Assembly: GCA_020216805.1 (NCBI GenBank)
Contig: JAIWNN010000096.1
Span: 1-10,000 of the forward strand
DNA: 10,000 bases
Source: Desulfarculus sp.
GTDB taxonomy: Bacteria > Desulfobacterota > Desulfarculia > Desulfarculales > Desulfarculaceae
Reading direction: 5' to 3'
Shown here: piece by piece, positions 1 through 4,998 of the stretch
How positions within the stretch are numbered: position 1 is the first letter of the stretch
How the letters are laid out: the number at the start of each line of letters is the position of its first letter
Translations under genes and position numbers: made by a program
The notes under the pieces: model-generated
What the model was told of the DNA's origin: nothing
The model's input: the letters and a program-made list of their open reading frames with translations, nothing else
Databases searched by the model: none

Positions 1-35
1 CGCAATCCCCGTGGCCCTTGGCCACGGGGATTGCG
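1..35. repeat. Perfect 15-bp inverted repeat (hairpin)
   Basis: Bases 1-15 (CGCAATCCCCGTGGC) are the exact reverse complement of 21-35, around the 5-base loop CCTTG, giving a strong hairpin in either strand. No T-run follows on the plus strand. The minus-strand flank lies outside the window, so it cannot be told whether this is a second terminator behind hcp, a terminator for a gene to the left, or a dispersed palindromic repeat. Confidence 0.6.
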
Positions 36-158
36 CGCCGCCGGGTATAGAAGCTCTTGGCAGGCCGCGAGGCGGAAACCTTCCTGGCAAGTAAGCGCGC
101 CTGGACTCCTCATGAACATGGCGATACGTGCGGATCGCCCAAAGTTCTTTGAGGGGGT
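36..158. other. Intergenic spacer left of hcp
   Basis: No supportable gene. Several reading frames are open by chance in this GC-rich stretch, but none carries a recognisable protein or a good ribosome site. It holds one arm (86-95, GGCAAGTAAG) of an inverted repeat whose partner (202-211) is the last codons and stop of hcp. Confidence 0.5.
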
Positions 159-192
159 CCGGGGGAACTTTCTTTCAAGAAAGTTCCCCCGG
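159..192 (-). terminator. Terminator-like hairpin after hcp
   Basis: Bases 159-174 and 177-192 form a perfect 16-bp palindrome, with an effective loop of about 6 bases at TTTCAA. It starts 10 bases beyond the hcp stop codon. On the hcp strand the stem has a C/G-rich base and an A/T-rich tip, and no long U-run follows. This G-run/AAGTT palindrome resembles bidirectional terminators common in Desulfovibrio-like genomes (from memory). An alternative pairing of 141-147 with 165-171 (AAAGTTC/GAACTTT) is possible. Confidence 0.7.
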
Positions 193-202
193 TTTTCGCG
201 CC

Positions 203-1840
203 TTACTTGCCCAGGCAGGCGGCCAGGTCGGCCTCGGGGGTGGAGATGGGCATGATGTTGAAGTTTTCCACCAGGACCTTGAGCACGTTGGGGGAGACGA
301 AGGCGGGCAGGCTGGGTCCCAGGCGGATGTCCTTGATGCCCAGGTGGAGCAGGCTGAGCAGGATGGCGCAGGCCTTTTGCTCGTACCAGGACAGGATCAT
401 GGACAGGGGCAGGTCGTTGACGCCGCAGTTGAAGGCGCCGGCCAGGGCCAGGGCGATCTGGACGGCGGAGTAGGCGTCGTTGCACTGGCCGATGTCCAGC
501 AGGCGGGGGATGCCGCCGATGTCGCCCAGCTGCTTGTCGAAGAAGCGGAACTTGCCGCAGGCCAGGGTGAGGATGACGGTGTCCTGGGGGGCCTTTTCCA
601 CGAAGTCGGCGTAGTAGGAGCGGCCGGGCTTGGCGCCGTCGCAGCCGCCCACCAGAAAGAAGTGCTTGATGGCCCCGGACTTGACCGCGTCGATGACCGC
701 GCCGGCCACCGAGAGCACGGCGTTGCGGCCAAAGCCCACCATCACCTCGCCCTGGTCCGCGTCGCTGGCGAAGCCGGGCAGGGCCAGGGCCTTGTTGATG
801 ACCGGGGAGAAGTCCTTGTTGCCCGAGGCGTCGGCCTTGATGTGGGGCACGCCGGGCCAGCCCACCAGGCCGGTGGTGAAGATCTTGTCGCCGGTGTCGC
901 CCTTGGGGCGCTGGATGCAGTTGGTGGTCATCAGGATGGCGCCGGGGAACTCGGGGAACTCCTTGCCCTGGTTCTGCCAGGCGGTGCCGTAGTGGCCATA
1001 GAAGTGGGGGTGCTTCTTGAGCTCGGGATAGCCGTGGGTGGGCAGCATCTCGCCGTGGGTGTAGACGTAGACGCCCTTGCCGGCGGTCTGCTCCAGGAGC
1101 ATGGCCAGATCCTTGAGGTCGTGGCCGCTGACCAGGATGGCCTTGCCGGCCTTGTGGCCCAGGGGCACCTTGGTGGGAACCGGGTGACCGTAGGCGCCGG
1201 TGTTGCCGGCGTCCAGAAGCTCCATGGCCCGGATGTTGACCTCGCCGGCCTTCAGGGCGATGCCCACCCAGTCGTTCACACCCAGGCTCTGGTCCTGGAT
1301 GGCGGCCAGGGCCTGGTGCAGGAAGGCGTAAACCTGGTCGTCCTCCTGGCCCAGGATGGCGGCGTGATCGGCGTAGGCGGCGATGCCGCGCAGTCCGAAG
1401 ATGGTCAGGTGCTTGAGCGAGGTCACGTCGGGGTTGTCGCCCCCGGCCTTGAAGCTGAAGACCTGGCCGGCCTGGGCGATCATGCCGGCCTTGTCGGCGG
1501 GCGGGGTGTAGGCGGCCGCGCCGGAGAAACTCTGGCCGGGCAACTGGGCCTTGAGGCGCTCGCGCAGGGCCACCGCCTGGTTGATCAGGGGCGGAAAGCG
1601 GTCGGAGTCGAAGTCGACGTTGGTCAAGGTGCTGAAAAGGGCCTCGGAGGTGAAGCGGTTGACTTGGCTGTCCACGATGCCCTTGGCGCGGGCGGCGTGG
1701 GCCACCTGGCCCAGGCCGATGAGGGTGTAGGTCAACAGATCCTGCAGGGCGGCGACCTCGGGCTCCTTGCCGCAAACGCCCTGGATGGTGCAGCCGGTGC
1801 CCTTGGCGGTCTGTTCACACTGATAGCAGAACATCTCCAT
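203..1840 (-). CDS. hcp: Hybrid cluster protein (hydroxylamine reductase), class I
   Basis: This is Hcp, a cytoplasmic iron-sulfur protein with a cubane cluster and a hybrid Fe-S-O cluster. It reduces hydroxylamine in vitro and is linked to nitric oxide detoxification and S-nitrosylation in vivo. The 545 residues match the family length. The N-terminal cysteines C5, C8, C17 and C23 (C-X2-C-X8-C-X5-C) give the spacing of class I proteins, as in Desulfovibrio. All seven hybrid-cluster ligands are visible: H240 (GHDLKD), E264 (THGEMLP), C308 (TTNC), C400 (GGCDG, the persulfide cysteine), C428 (LACGK), C453 (GQCND) and E487 (WYEQKA). The start at 1840 is preceded by GGGAGGA at 7 bases. The rrf2 gene lies 80 bases upstream in the same direction, and a shared palindrome in the gap suggests control by it. 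No hcr reductase gene is visible in the window. Confidence 0.97.
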   Translation of the reverse strand: MEMFCYQCEQTAKGTGCTIQGVCGKEPEVAALQDLLTYTLIGLGQVAHAARAKGIVDSQVNRFTSEALFSTLTNVDFDSDRFPPLINQAVALRERLKAQLPGQSFSGAAAYTPPADKAGMIAQAGQVFSFKAGGDNPDVTSLKHLTIFGLRGIAAYADHAAILGQEDDQVYAFLHQALAAIQDQSLGVNDWVGIALKAGEVNIRAMELLDAGNTGAYGHPVPTKVPLGHKAGKAILVSGHDLKDLAMLLEQTAGKGVYVYTHGEMLPTHGYPELKKHPHFYGHYGTAWQNQGKEFPEFPGAILMTTNCIQRPKGDTGDKIFTTGLVGWPGVPHIKADASGNKDFSPVINKALALPGFASDADQGEVMVGFGRNAVLSVAGAVIDAVKSGAIKHFFLVGGCDGAKPGRSYYADFVEKAPQDTVILTLACGKFRFFDKQLGDIGGIPRLLDIGQCNDAYSAVQIALALAGAFNCGVNDLPLSMILSWYEQKACAILLSLLHLGIKDIRLGPSLPAFVSPNVLKVLVENFNIMPISTPEADLAACLGK

Positions 1841-1861
1841 CGCGAATCCTCCCGTGCTAAT

Positions 1862-1875
1862 GGTTACTGATTACC
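1862..1875. promoter_or_regulatory. Putative Rrf2 operator upstream of hcp
   Basis: GGTTACTGATTACC is a GGT-N8-ACC palindrome 21 bases before the hcp start. It matches the palindrome on the rrf2 promoter (2377-2390) at 9 of 14 positions, including both GGT/ACC ends. A further half-site, GGTTAC, lies at 1885-1890. No convincing sigma-70 promoter is visible in the 80-base gap, so hcp may be read through from rrf2 or need an activator. Binding is inferred from the shared sequence only. Confidence 0.45.
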
Positions 1876-1920
1876 TACTGTCTTGGTTACAATTAGTCTG
1901 ACTGACGCGGAAGCAAGAGT

Positions 1921-2352
1921 CTAGAGCGCGATGTCTGCCGGTCGCCCCAGGCCGGAGGTCAGGTCGCCCAGGGTGGTGCCGACCAGGTAGGCGCGCATGT
2001 CCGCAGCCAGGCGGCCCAACAGCCCGCCCAGGACGCAGGCGCCGGAGCAAGCCGGCCTGCCCAGGAGGCAGGTCTGGCCGGGCAGGGGGCCTTCCACCGC
2101 CTCGTAGATCTCCAGCAGGCGGGTGCCGCGCCCTTGGCCCGCCAGGCGGAAGCCGCCCCGGGGGCCACGCTGGCCCTCCACCAGCCCGGCCCGGGCCAGC
2201 CGCTGCAGCACCTTGGCCAAATGGTGATCGGAGACCCCCAGGCGGTGGGCCAGATTTTTGCTGGGCTGGGGCTGACCAGGTTGGCTGGCCAGCAGCGCCA
2301 TGGCGTGCAGGGCCAGGGAAGCCGCCTCGGAGATTCGCAGGTGGGGGGACAT
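1921..2352 (-). CDS. Rrf2-family transcriptional regulator, probably Fe-S binding
   Basis: This is a 143-residue winged-helix repressor or activator of the Rrf2 family (IscR, NsrR, RirA, CymR), whose members often sense iron-sulfur status, nitric oxide or redox state. The helix-turn-helix spans about residues 29-58 and is followed by the family wing signature RGPRGGF (62-68). Three cysteines, C95, C102 and C106, sit where Rrf2 sensors bind a cluster, but with C-X6-C-X3-C spacing rather than the C-X5-C-X5-C of IscR. The start at 2352 has GGAGAG 5 bases upstream and gives the usual N-terminus (SPHLRISEAASLALHAM). A frame-compatible ATG at 2394 would lie upstream of the predicted transcription start. 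The gene sits 80 bases upstream of hcp on the same strand, suggesting that it senses nitrosative or oxidative stress and controls hcp. Family is certain; ligand and target are inferred. Confidence 0.9.
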   Translation of the reverse strand: MSPHLRISEAASLALHAMALLASQPGQPQPSKNLAHRLGVSDHHLAKVLQRLARAGLVEGQRGPRGGFRLAGQGRGTRLLEIYEAVEGPLPGQTCLLGRPACSGACVLGGLLGRLAADMRAYLVGTTLGDLTSGLGRPADIAL

Positions 2353-2376
2353 GACCGCTCTCCAATAACGAATTTT

Positions 2377-2390
2377 GGTACCATAATACC
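2377..2390. promoter_or_regulatory. Putative autoregulatory operator over the rrf2 -10 box
   Basis: GGTACCATAATACC is a 14-bp GGT-N8-ACC palindrome that fully contains the predicted -10 box of rrf2 (2383-2388). A protein bound here would block RNA polymerase, the usual arrangement for an autorepressed Rrf2 gene. A related site lies before hcp at 1862-1875. Confidence 0.5.
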
Positions 2391-2410
2391 ACAAAAACGC
2401 CGGCGGTCAA
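2383..2410 (-). promoter_or_regulatory. Sigma-70-type promoter of rrf2
   Basis: On the minus strand TTGACC (2405-2410) and TATTAT (2383-2388) are separated by 16 bases. Each matches the -35/-10 consensus at 5 of 6 positions. Transcription would start near 2376, about 24 bases before the ATG at 2352. Confidence 0.65.
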
Positions 2411-2492
2411 GCCTGGGACGAAAAAAACCGCCTTCGGGATTGTTTGGGATAACTTATGGTAATCAAGCATAAATGACGCAAAGAGCGGATGA

Positions 2493-2530
2493 CGTTCCGG
2501 CTGAGGGCCGGGCGGGCGTCACCGGGAACG
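2493..2530 (-). other. Weak hairpin after the 2548-4161 regulator
   Basis: CGTTCC (2493-2498) pairs with GGAACG (2525-2530), extended by GG/CC around a bulged G. It lies 18 bases past the stop codon of the upstream regulator and could be a weak terminator, but there is no U-run. The rest of 2411-2547 shows nothing beyond the rrf2 upstream region. Confidence 0.25.
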
Positions 2531-2547
2531 ACGGGGAATGAGGTCGG

Positions 2548-4161
2548 CTAGAGGCTGAAGGGCTGGGGGCTGAGCAGGGACGACGACGGCGCGGAGCGCC
2601 GGGGGTTGGCTTCGGCGGCGGGGGGGCGGTGGCGTTGCTGTTTGATGGTCTTTTCCAGGCCGAATTTCTTGATGCGGTAGCCGATCTGGCGCAGGGTCAG
2701 GCCCAGCTCCCGGGCGGCGTGGGATTGCACCCAGTTGTTGCGCTCCAGGGCCGCGACCACCTCGCGCAGCTCGATCTCCTCCAGGCGCGAGAGGGCGGCC
2801 TCGGCGGTGGGCAGCTCCCGAGTGGCCGGGGGATGGAACAACAACGGTCCCAGGTCGGCCAGGTCCACCAACCCTGGTCCGCCCAGCAGCAACAGGCGCT
2901 CCACCAGATTGACCATCTCGCGCAGGTTGCCCGGCCAGGCGTAGCGCAAGAGGGCCTCGCGGGCGGCGGGGGTGAAGGTCAGGGTGCGGCCGACCTCGCG
3001 CGACAGGCGCTCCACGAAATGATCCAAGAGCAAGCCCAGGTCCTGGCCGCGCTCGCGCAAGGGGGGCAGGGCGATGGGGAAGACCGCCAGGCGGTAATAG
3101 AGGTCCTCGCGCAGGCGCCCCTGGTCCACCAGGCGGGCCAGGTCGCGGCTGGTGGCGGCGATCAGGCGCACGTCGGCCCGACGCACCAGGACCGAACCCA
3201 CGGGCTCAAACTCGCGATCTTGCAGGAAGCGCAGCAGCTTGGATTGCAGGGTCAGGCTCAGCTCGTCGATGTCGTCCAGGAACAGGGTGCCGCCGTCCAC
3301 CTGCTCCAGGCGACCGGGATGCAACTGCTCGCCACCATCGCCGGAGCCGGGTGCATGGCCGAAAAGTTCGCGCTCCAGGACTTCGCTGGAGGCGCCGGCG
3401 CAGGCCACCCGGCAGAAGGGAAAGCCGTTGCGGGCGCTGTGCTCGTGAATGATGCGGGCCACGGTCGAGCGCCCGGTTCCGCGTTCGCCCACCAGCAGCA
3501 CCGAGGCCCGGCTGGGGGCGACCTTTTCGGCCAGGCGCTGCACCTCCAGGATGGCCGGGCTGGCGCCAACCAACAGAAAACGGTTGTGGACCTCGGCCAA
3601 TTCGCCGCGCAGGAAGCGGTTACTGCGCCGCAGTTGGGCCTCGCGCAGGTGCACCTGACTCTCCAGGCCGGCCATTTGGCCGGCCAGACCGGCCAGGCAG
3701 ACCAGGAAGTCCAGGTCCTCCTCCGGCGGGTGGGGTGGGGCGAAGATCGCGTCGGCGTAGATCAGGCCCAGGCCGGCGCCTTGCCAGACGATAGGCGCGC
3801 CCAGCCAGGCCAGACCGGCCCGGTCCAGGGACTGGGCGCCCGGCTCCCGGGCAAAGATCGGTTCGCGGCTGTGGCCAGCCAGGAAAAAGGGCTGTCCGAC
3901 CCGCAGCAGACGCTGCCAAAGTTCGGGCTCCAGATCGGGTGGGCCGGCCAAGGCGGGGGCGGGCGGTTCAAGGCAGGCCACCAGACGCGGGAGGGCGGAT
4001 TCTTGACCGCGCAGAACCAATCGAGCCCGGCGGGTGGATAGGCGCTGGGCCATGAGTTCGAGCAGTCGGGGCGCGGCCTGCTCCAAGCTGAGGGTCTGGG
4101 CCAACAGGCCGGCGGCCTCCAACCATACCTGACACGTGATGTCCAGGGCCCGCTCAGTCAT
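2548..4161 (-). CDS. NifA-like GAF/AAA+/Fis regulator with degenerate ATPase motifs
   Basis: This is a bacterial enhancer-binding protein of 537 residues: an N-terminal GAF-like sensor (about 25-165), an AAA+ domain (about 195-430) and a C-terminal Fis-type helix-turn-helix (about 470-505). The end (ARELGLTLRQIGYRIKKFGL) resembles NifA-type DNA-binding regions. Key motifs are altered. Walker A reads GERGTGRS, with Arg231 for the ATP-binding lysine. The GAFTGA loop that contacts sigma-54 is replaced by GSGDGG (about 271-276). Walker B ends DD instead of DE, and the sensor I asparagine is serine (338). The arginine-finger region (LREDLYYRL) and WPGNLRE are intact. The protein may therefore bind DNA without driving sigma-54 transcription, as the GAFTGA-lacking TyrR does. 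The ATG at 4161 is chosen because family similarity begins just after it. It has no clear ribosome site, and the open frame upstream to 4545 looks non-coding. Target genes are unknown. Confidence 0.88.
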   Translation of the reverse strand: MTERALDITCQVWLEAAGLLAQTLSLEQAAPRLLELMAQRLSTRRARLVLRGQESALPRLVACLEPPAPALAGPPDLEPELWQRLLRVGQPFFLAGHSREPIFAREPGAQSLDRAGLAWLGAPIVWQGAGLGLIYADAIFAPPHPPEEDLDFLVCLAGLAGQMAGLESQVHLREAQLRRSNRFLRGELAEVHNRFLLVGASPAILEVQRLAEKVAPSRASVLLVGERGTGRSTVARIIHEHSARNGFPFCRVACAGASSEVLERELFGHAPGSGDGGEQLHPGRLEQVDGGTLFLDDIDELSLTLQSKLLRFLQDREFEPVGSVLVRRADVRLIAATSRDLARLVDQGRLREDLYYRLAVFPIALPPLRERGQDLGLLLDHFVERLSREVGRTLTFTPAAREALLRYAWPGNLREMVNLVERLLLLGGPGLVDLADLGPLLFHPPATRELPTAEAALSRLEEIELREVVAALERNNWVQSHAARELGLTLRQIGYRIKKFGLEKTIKQQRHRPPAAEANPRRSAPSSSLLSPQPFSL

Positions 4162-4174
4162 GTCCAGCAAGGCA

Positions 4175-4189
4175 GCAAGAAGCGTGCCC
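4175..4189 (-). promoter_or_regulatory. Sigma-54 -24/-12 promoter element
   Basis: On the minus strand GGGCACG (4189-4183), four bases, then TTGC (4178-4175) and T match the sigma-54 consensus TGGCACG-N4-TTGCW at all but the first base. The -24 G (4187) and -12 C (4175) are correctly 12 bases apart. The predicted start, near 4163, is two bases before the ATG at 4161, which would give an almost leaderless message. Confidence 0.45.
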
Positions 4190-4297
4190 CCAGCGCAAGC
4201 GGCCCGGCGCGACGGCCCTGGGCGGGGTATGCCTGGGGCAATGCATTGAAAAAACGGCTTAAAAGGTATCGGCGCTTGGGGTGGACCGGTGAGGTAA

Positions 4298-4316
4298 GGG
4301 TGGGGTCGGCCCACCC
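4298..4316. repeat. 7-bp inverted repeat GGGTGGG/CCCACCC
   Basis: GGGTGGG (4298-4304) and CCCACCC (4310-4316) surround the loop GTCGG. It lies about 135-153 bases upstream of the predicted sigma-54 start, a typical distance for an enhancer site. It could equally be RNA structure. Confidence 0.45.
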
Positions 4317-4332
4317 ACAGGTAGCAGGTCCG

Positions 4333-4367
4333 CCTCGCTTGCCTACAATTCGGTAGGTTTGGCGAGG
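4333..4367. repeat. Two-part inverted repeat (imperfect hairpin)
   Basis: CCTCGC (4333-4338) pairs with GCGAGG (4362-4367), and CCTAC (4342-4346) with GTAGG (4353-4357), separated by a small TTG/TTTG internal loop. It is 17 bases further from the regulator gene than the 4298-4316 repeat. It may be a protein-binding site or a folded leader. Confidence 0.45.
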
Positions 4368-4572
4368 ATGCGCAGATGACGGCCGACCCAGGACCGGCCT
4401 TATGCGCGGCGGCTGAGCCTTGCCCTGGCGAGCCCGGCCGGGCAAGGGCGGCGGGGGGCGAAACGCCGGCGGGAAGCGCCGGACCCAGGCGGCCCGAGTT
4501 GGAACAACCAACCATATATTTGAAGCAAGGGCCGGCCGCTTGCACACCCCAAGCCGGGGATCATGCCTTATA

Positions 4573-4627
4573 AGTTAACGATAACTGAGTGTTAGGCGAT
4601 ATATAAGCCTAGATGGGCGCTACCCAT
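4573..4627. repeat. Three small palindromes in an A/T-rich patch
   Basis: AGTTA-N4-TAACT (4573-4586), TAGGC-N9-GCCTA (4593-4611) and ATGGG-N5-CCCAT (4613-4627) lie end to end. The patch is unusually A/T-rich for this genome and includes TATATAAG, so it may hold a promoter. On the plus strand a weak -35 (TTAACG, 4575-4580) precedes a -10-like GATATA (4598-4603) by 17 bases. Confidence 0.35.
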
Positions 4628-4660
4628 TATCTGCTTGCAAGTGGCGCAGGTTCTGGTACA

Positions 4661-4717
4661 TTGTGCAATCAGGAAAGCGATCGGACCGGTGCCCACGGCG
4701 CTCGTACGATTGCACAA
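4661..4717. repeat. 10-bp inverted repeat TTGTGCAATC/GATTGCACAA
   Basis: The arms at 4661-4670 and 4708-4717 are perfect reverse complements, 37 bases apart. Each arm contains TTGTGCAA, itself nearly palindromic, so these could be two operator sites about 47 bp centre to centre, or the base of an RNA stem. The palindrome CTTGCAAG lies nearby at 4634-4641. Confidence 0.5.
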
Positions 4718-4721
4718 CGGG

Positions 4722-4751
4722 CTGGTCCCCCAGCCGGCCCGTGGGGACCAG
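4722..4751. repeat. 9-bp inverted repeat CTGGTCCCC/GGGGACCAG
   Basis: The arms at 4722-4730 and 4743-4751 enclose a 12-base loop. It follows the 10-bp inverted repeat by four bases and would be a separate stem in a plus-strand RNA. Confidence 0.45.
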
Positions 4752-4847
4752 GCGGGATTTCGGCGGGCGCCATGCCCGGAAGCCCCGAATCCGCCAGCGG
4801 AACTCCCCATGTCCGCGGCCCCCTGATTTCCTAACCTCCTCTCCCCC

Positions 4848-4887
4848 GGCCCCGGGTTCCCCCACACCCGGGGCCCTTCCTTTTTTT
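4848..4887 (+). terminator. Intrinsic terminator, plus strand, without an upstream gene
   Basis: GGCCCCGGGT (4848-4857) pairs perfectly with ACCCGGGGCC (4866-4875) around an 8-base loop. CTTCC and seven T residues (4881-4887) follow. The T-run exists only in the plus direction. On the minus strand the stem is followed by a G-run, so it is not a normal terminator for GAPDH. Confidence 0.75.
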
Positions 4888-4943
4888 GCGTCGGCGAAGG
4901 CCGCCGCCGTGTCGGGCCGCAGACCGGCCCCCACCAATGGCGC

Positions 4944-4970
4944 GGGCGGCCGGGTTTCCCCCGACCGCCC
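4944..4970 (-). terminator. Hairpin behind GAPDH, possible terminator
   Basis: An 11-bp stem with one G-T wobble (4944-4954 with 4960-4970, loop 5 bases) starts 28 bases past the GAPDH stop codon. No U-run follows on the minus strand, so it may act as a 3'-end stabiliser or an imperfect terminator. Confidence 0.45.
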
Positions 4971-4998
4971 TGACGCGCCCGACTATGGCTTGCTTGGG

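Larger units (their letters stand above)
4612..4887 (+). ncRNA. Candidate structured small RNA ending at an intrinsic terminator
   Basis: No plus-strand gene precedes the plus-strand terminator at 4848-4887, so it needs another source of transcription. A weak promoter-like A/T-rich patch at 4573-4607 would give an RNA of roughly 275 bases with a 10-bp stem (4661-4670/4708-4717), a 9-bp stem (4722-4730/4743-4751) and the terminator stem. It shows none of the conserved landmarks I know for tmRNA, RNase P RNA or SRP RNA, and no recognisable 6S RNA fold. The 5' end is a guess. Confidence 0.3.
4162..4998. other. 837-base gap without a protein gene, rich in inverted repeats
   Basis: No convincing coding sequence lies between the start of the bEBP (4161) and the end of GAPDH (4999). 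The open frames here have biased, low-complexity translations, no family resemblance and no good ribosome sites. It contains, in order: a sigma-54-type element (4175-4189), two hairpins (4298-4316, 4333-4367), an 8-bp stem CCTTGCCC/GGGCAAGG (4418-4425/4440-4447), an A/T-rich patch with three small palindromes (4573-4627), a 10-bp inverted repeat (4661-4717), a 9-bp stem (4722-4751), an intrinsic terminator for the plus strand (4848-4887), a small 6-bp stem (4914-4930) and a hairpin behind GAPDH (4944-4970). Confidence 0.7.

Noticed and set aside
2..94. C-terminus of a plus-strand gene entering from the left, ending GGC AAG TAA
   Set aside because: Only about 30 codons, other frames are equally open here, no recognisable protein, and it would run through a perfect 15-bp hairpin.
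128..1870. Long plus-strand open frame opposite hcp
   Set aside because: It mirrors the codon bias of hcp on the other strand; its translation is low-complexity Gly/Val/Gln/Ala sequence, while hcp is unmistakable.
2353..2394. Earlier start (2394) for the Rrf2 regulator
   Set aside because: It would lie upstream of the predicted transcription start and within the promoter, and adds residues not seen in the family; the ATG at 2352 has a ribosome site.
2629..4041. Long plus-strand open frame opposite the NifA-like regulator
   Set aside because: Antisense shadow in GC-rich DNA, with a Gln/Gly/Ala-rich translation and no domain.
4162..4545. N-terminal extension of the NifA-like regulator (128 further codons in frame)
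   Set aside because: The extension is rich in Pro, Gly, Arg and Cys, resembles no domain, has no good ribosome site and crosses the sigma-54 element and hairpins. Family similarity starts after the ATG at 4161.
4560..4890. tmRNA, RNase P RNA, SRP RNA, 6S RNA or a tRNA in the structured gap
   Set aside because: None of the conserved landmarks of these RNAs, nor a TTCGA-type T-loop with matching cloverleaf, could be found by eye.
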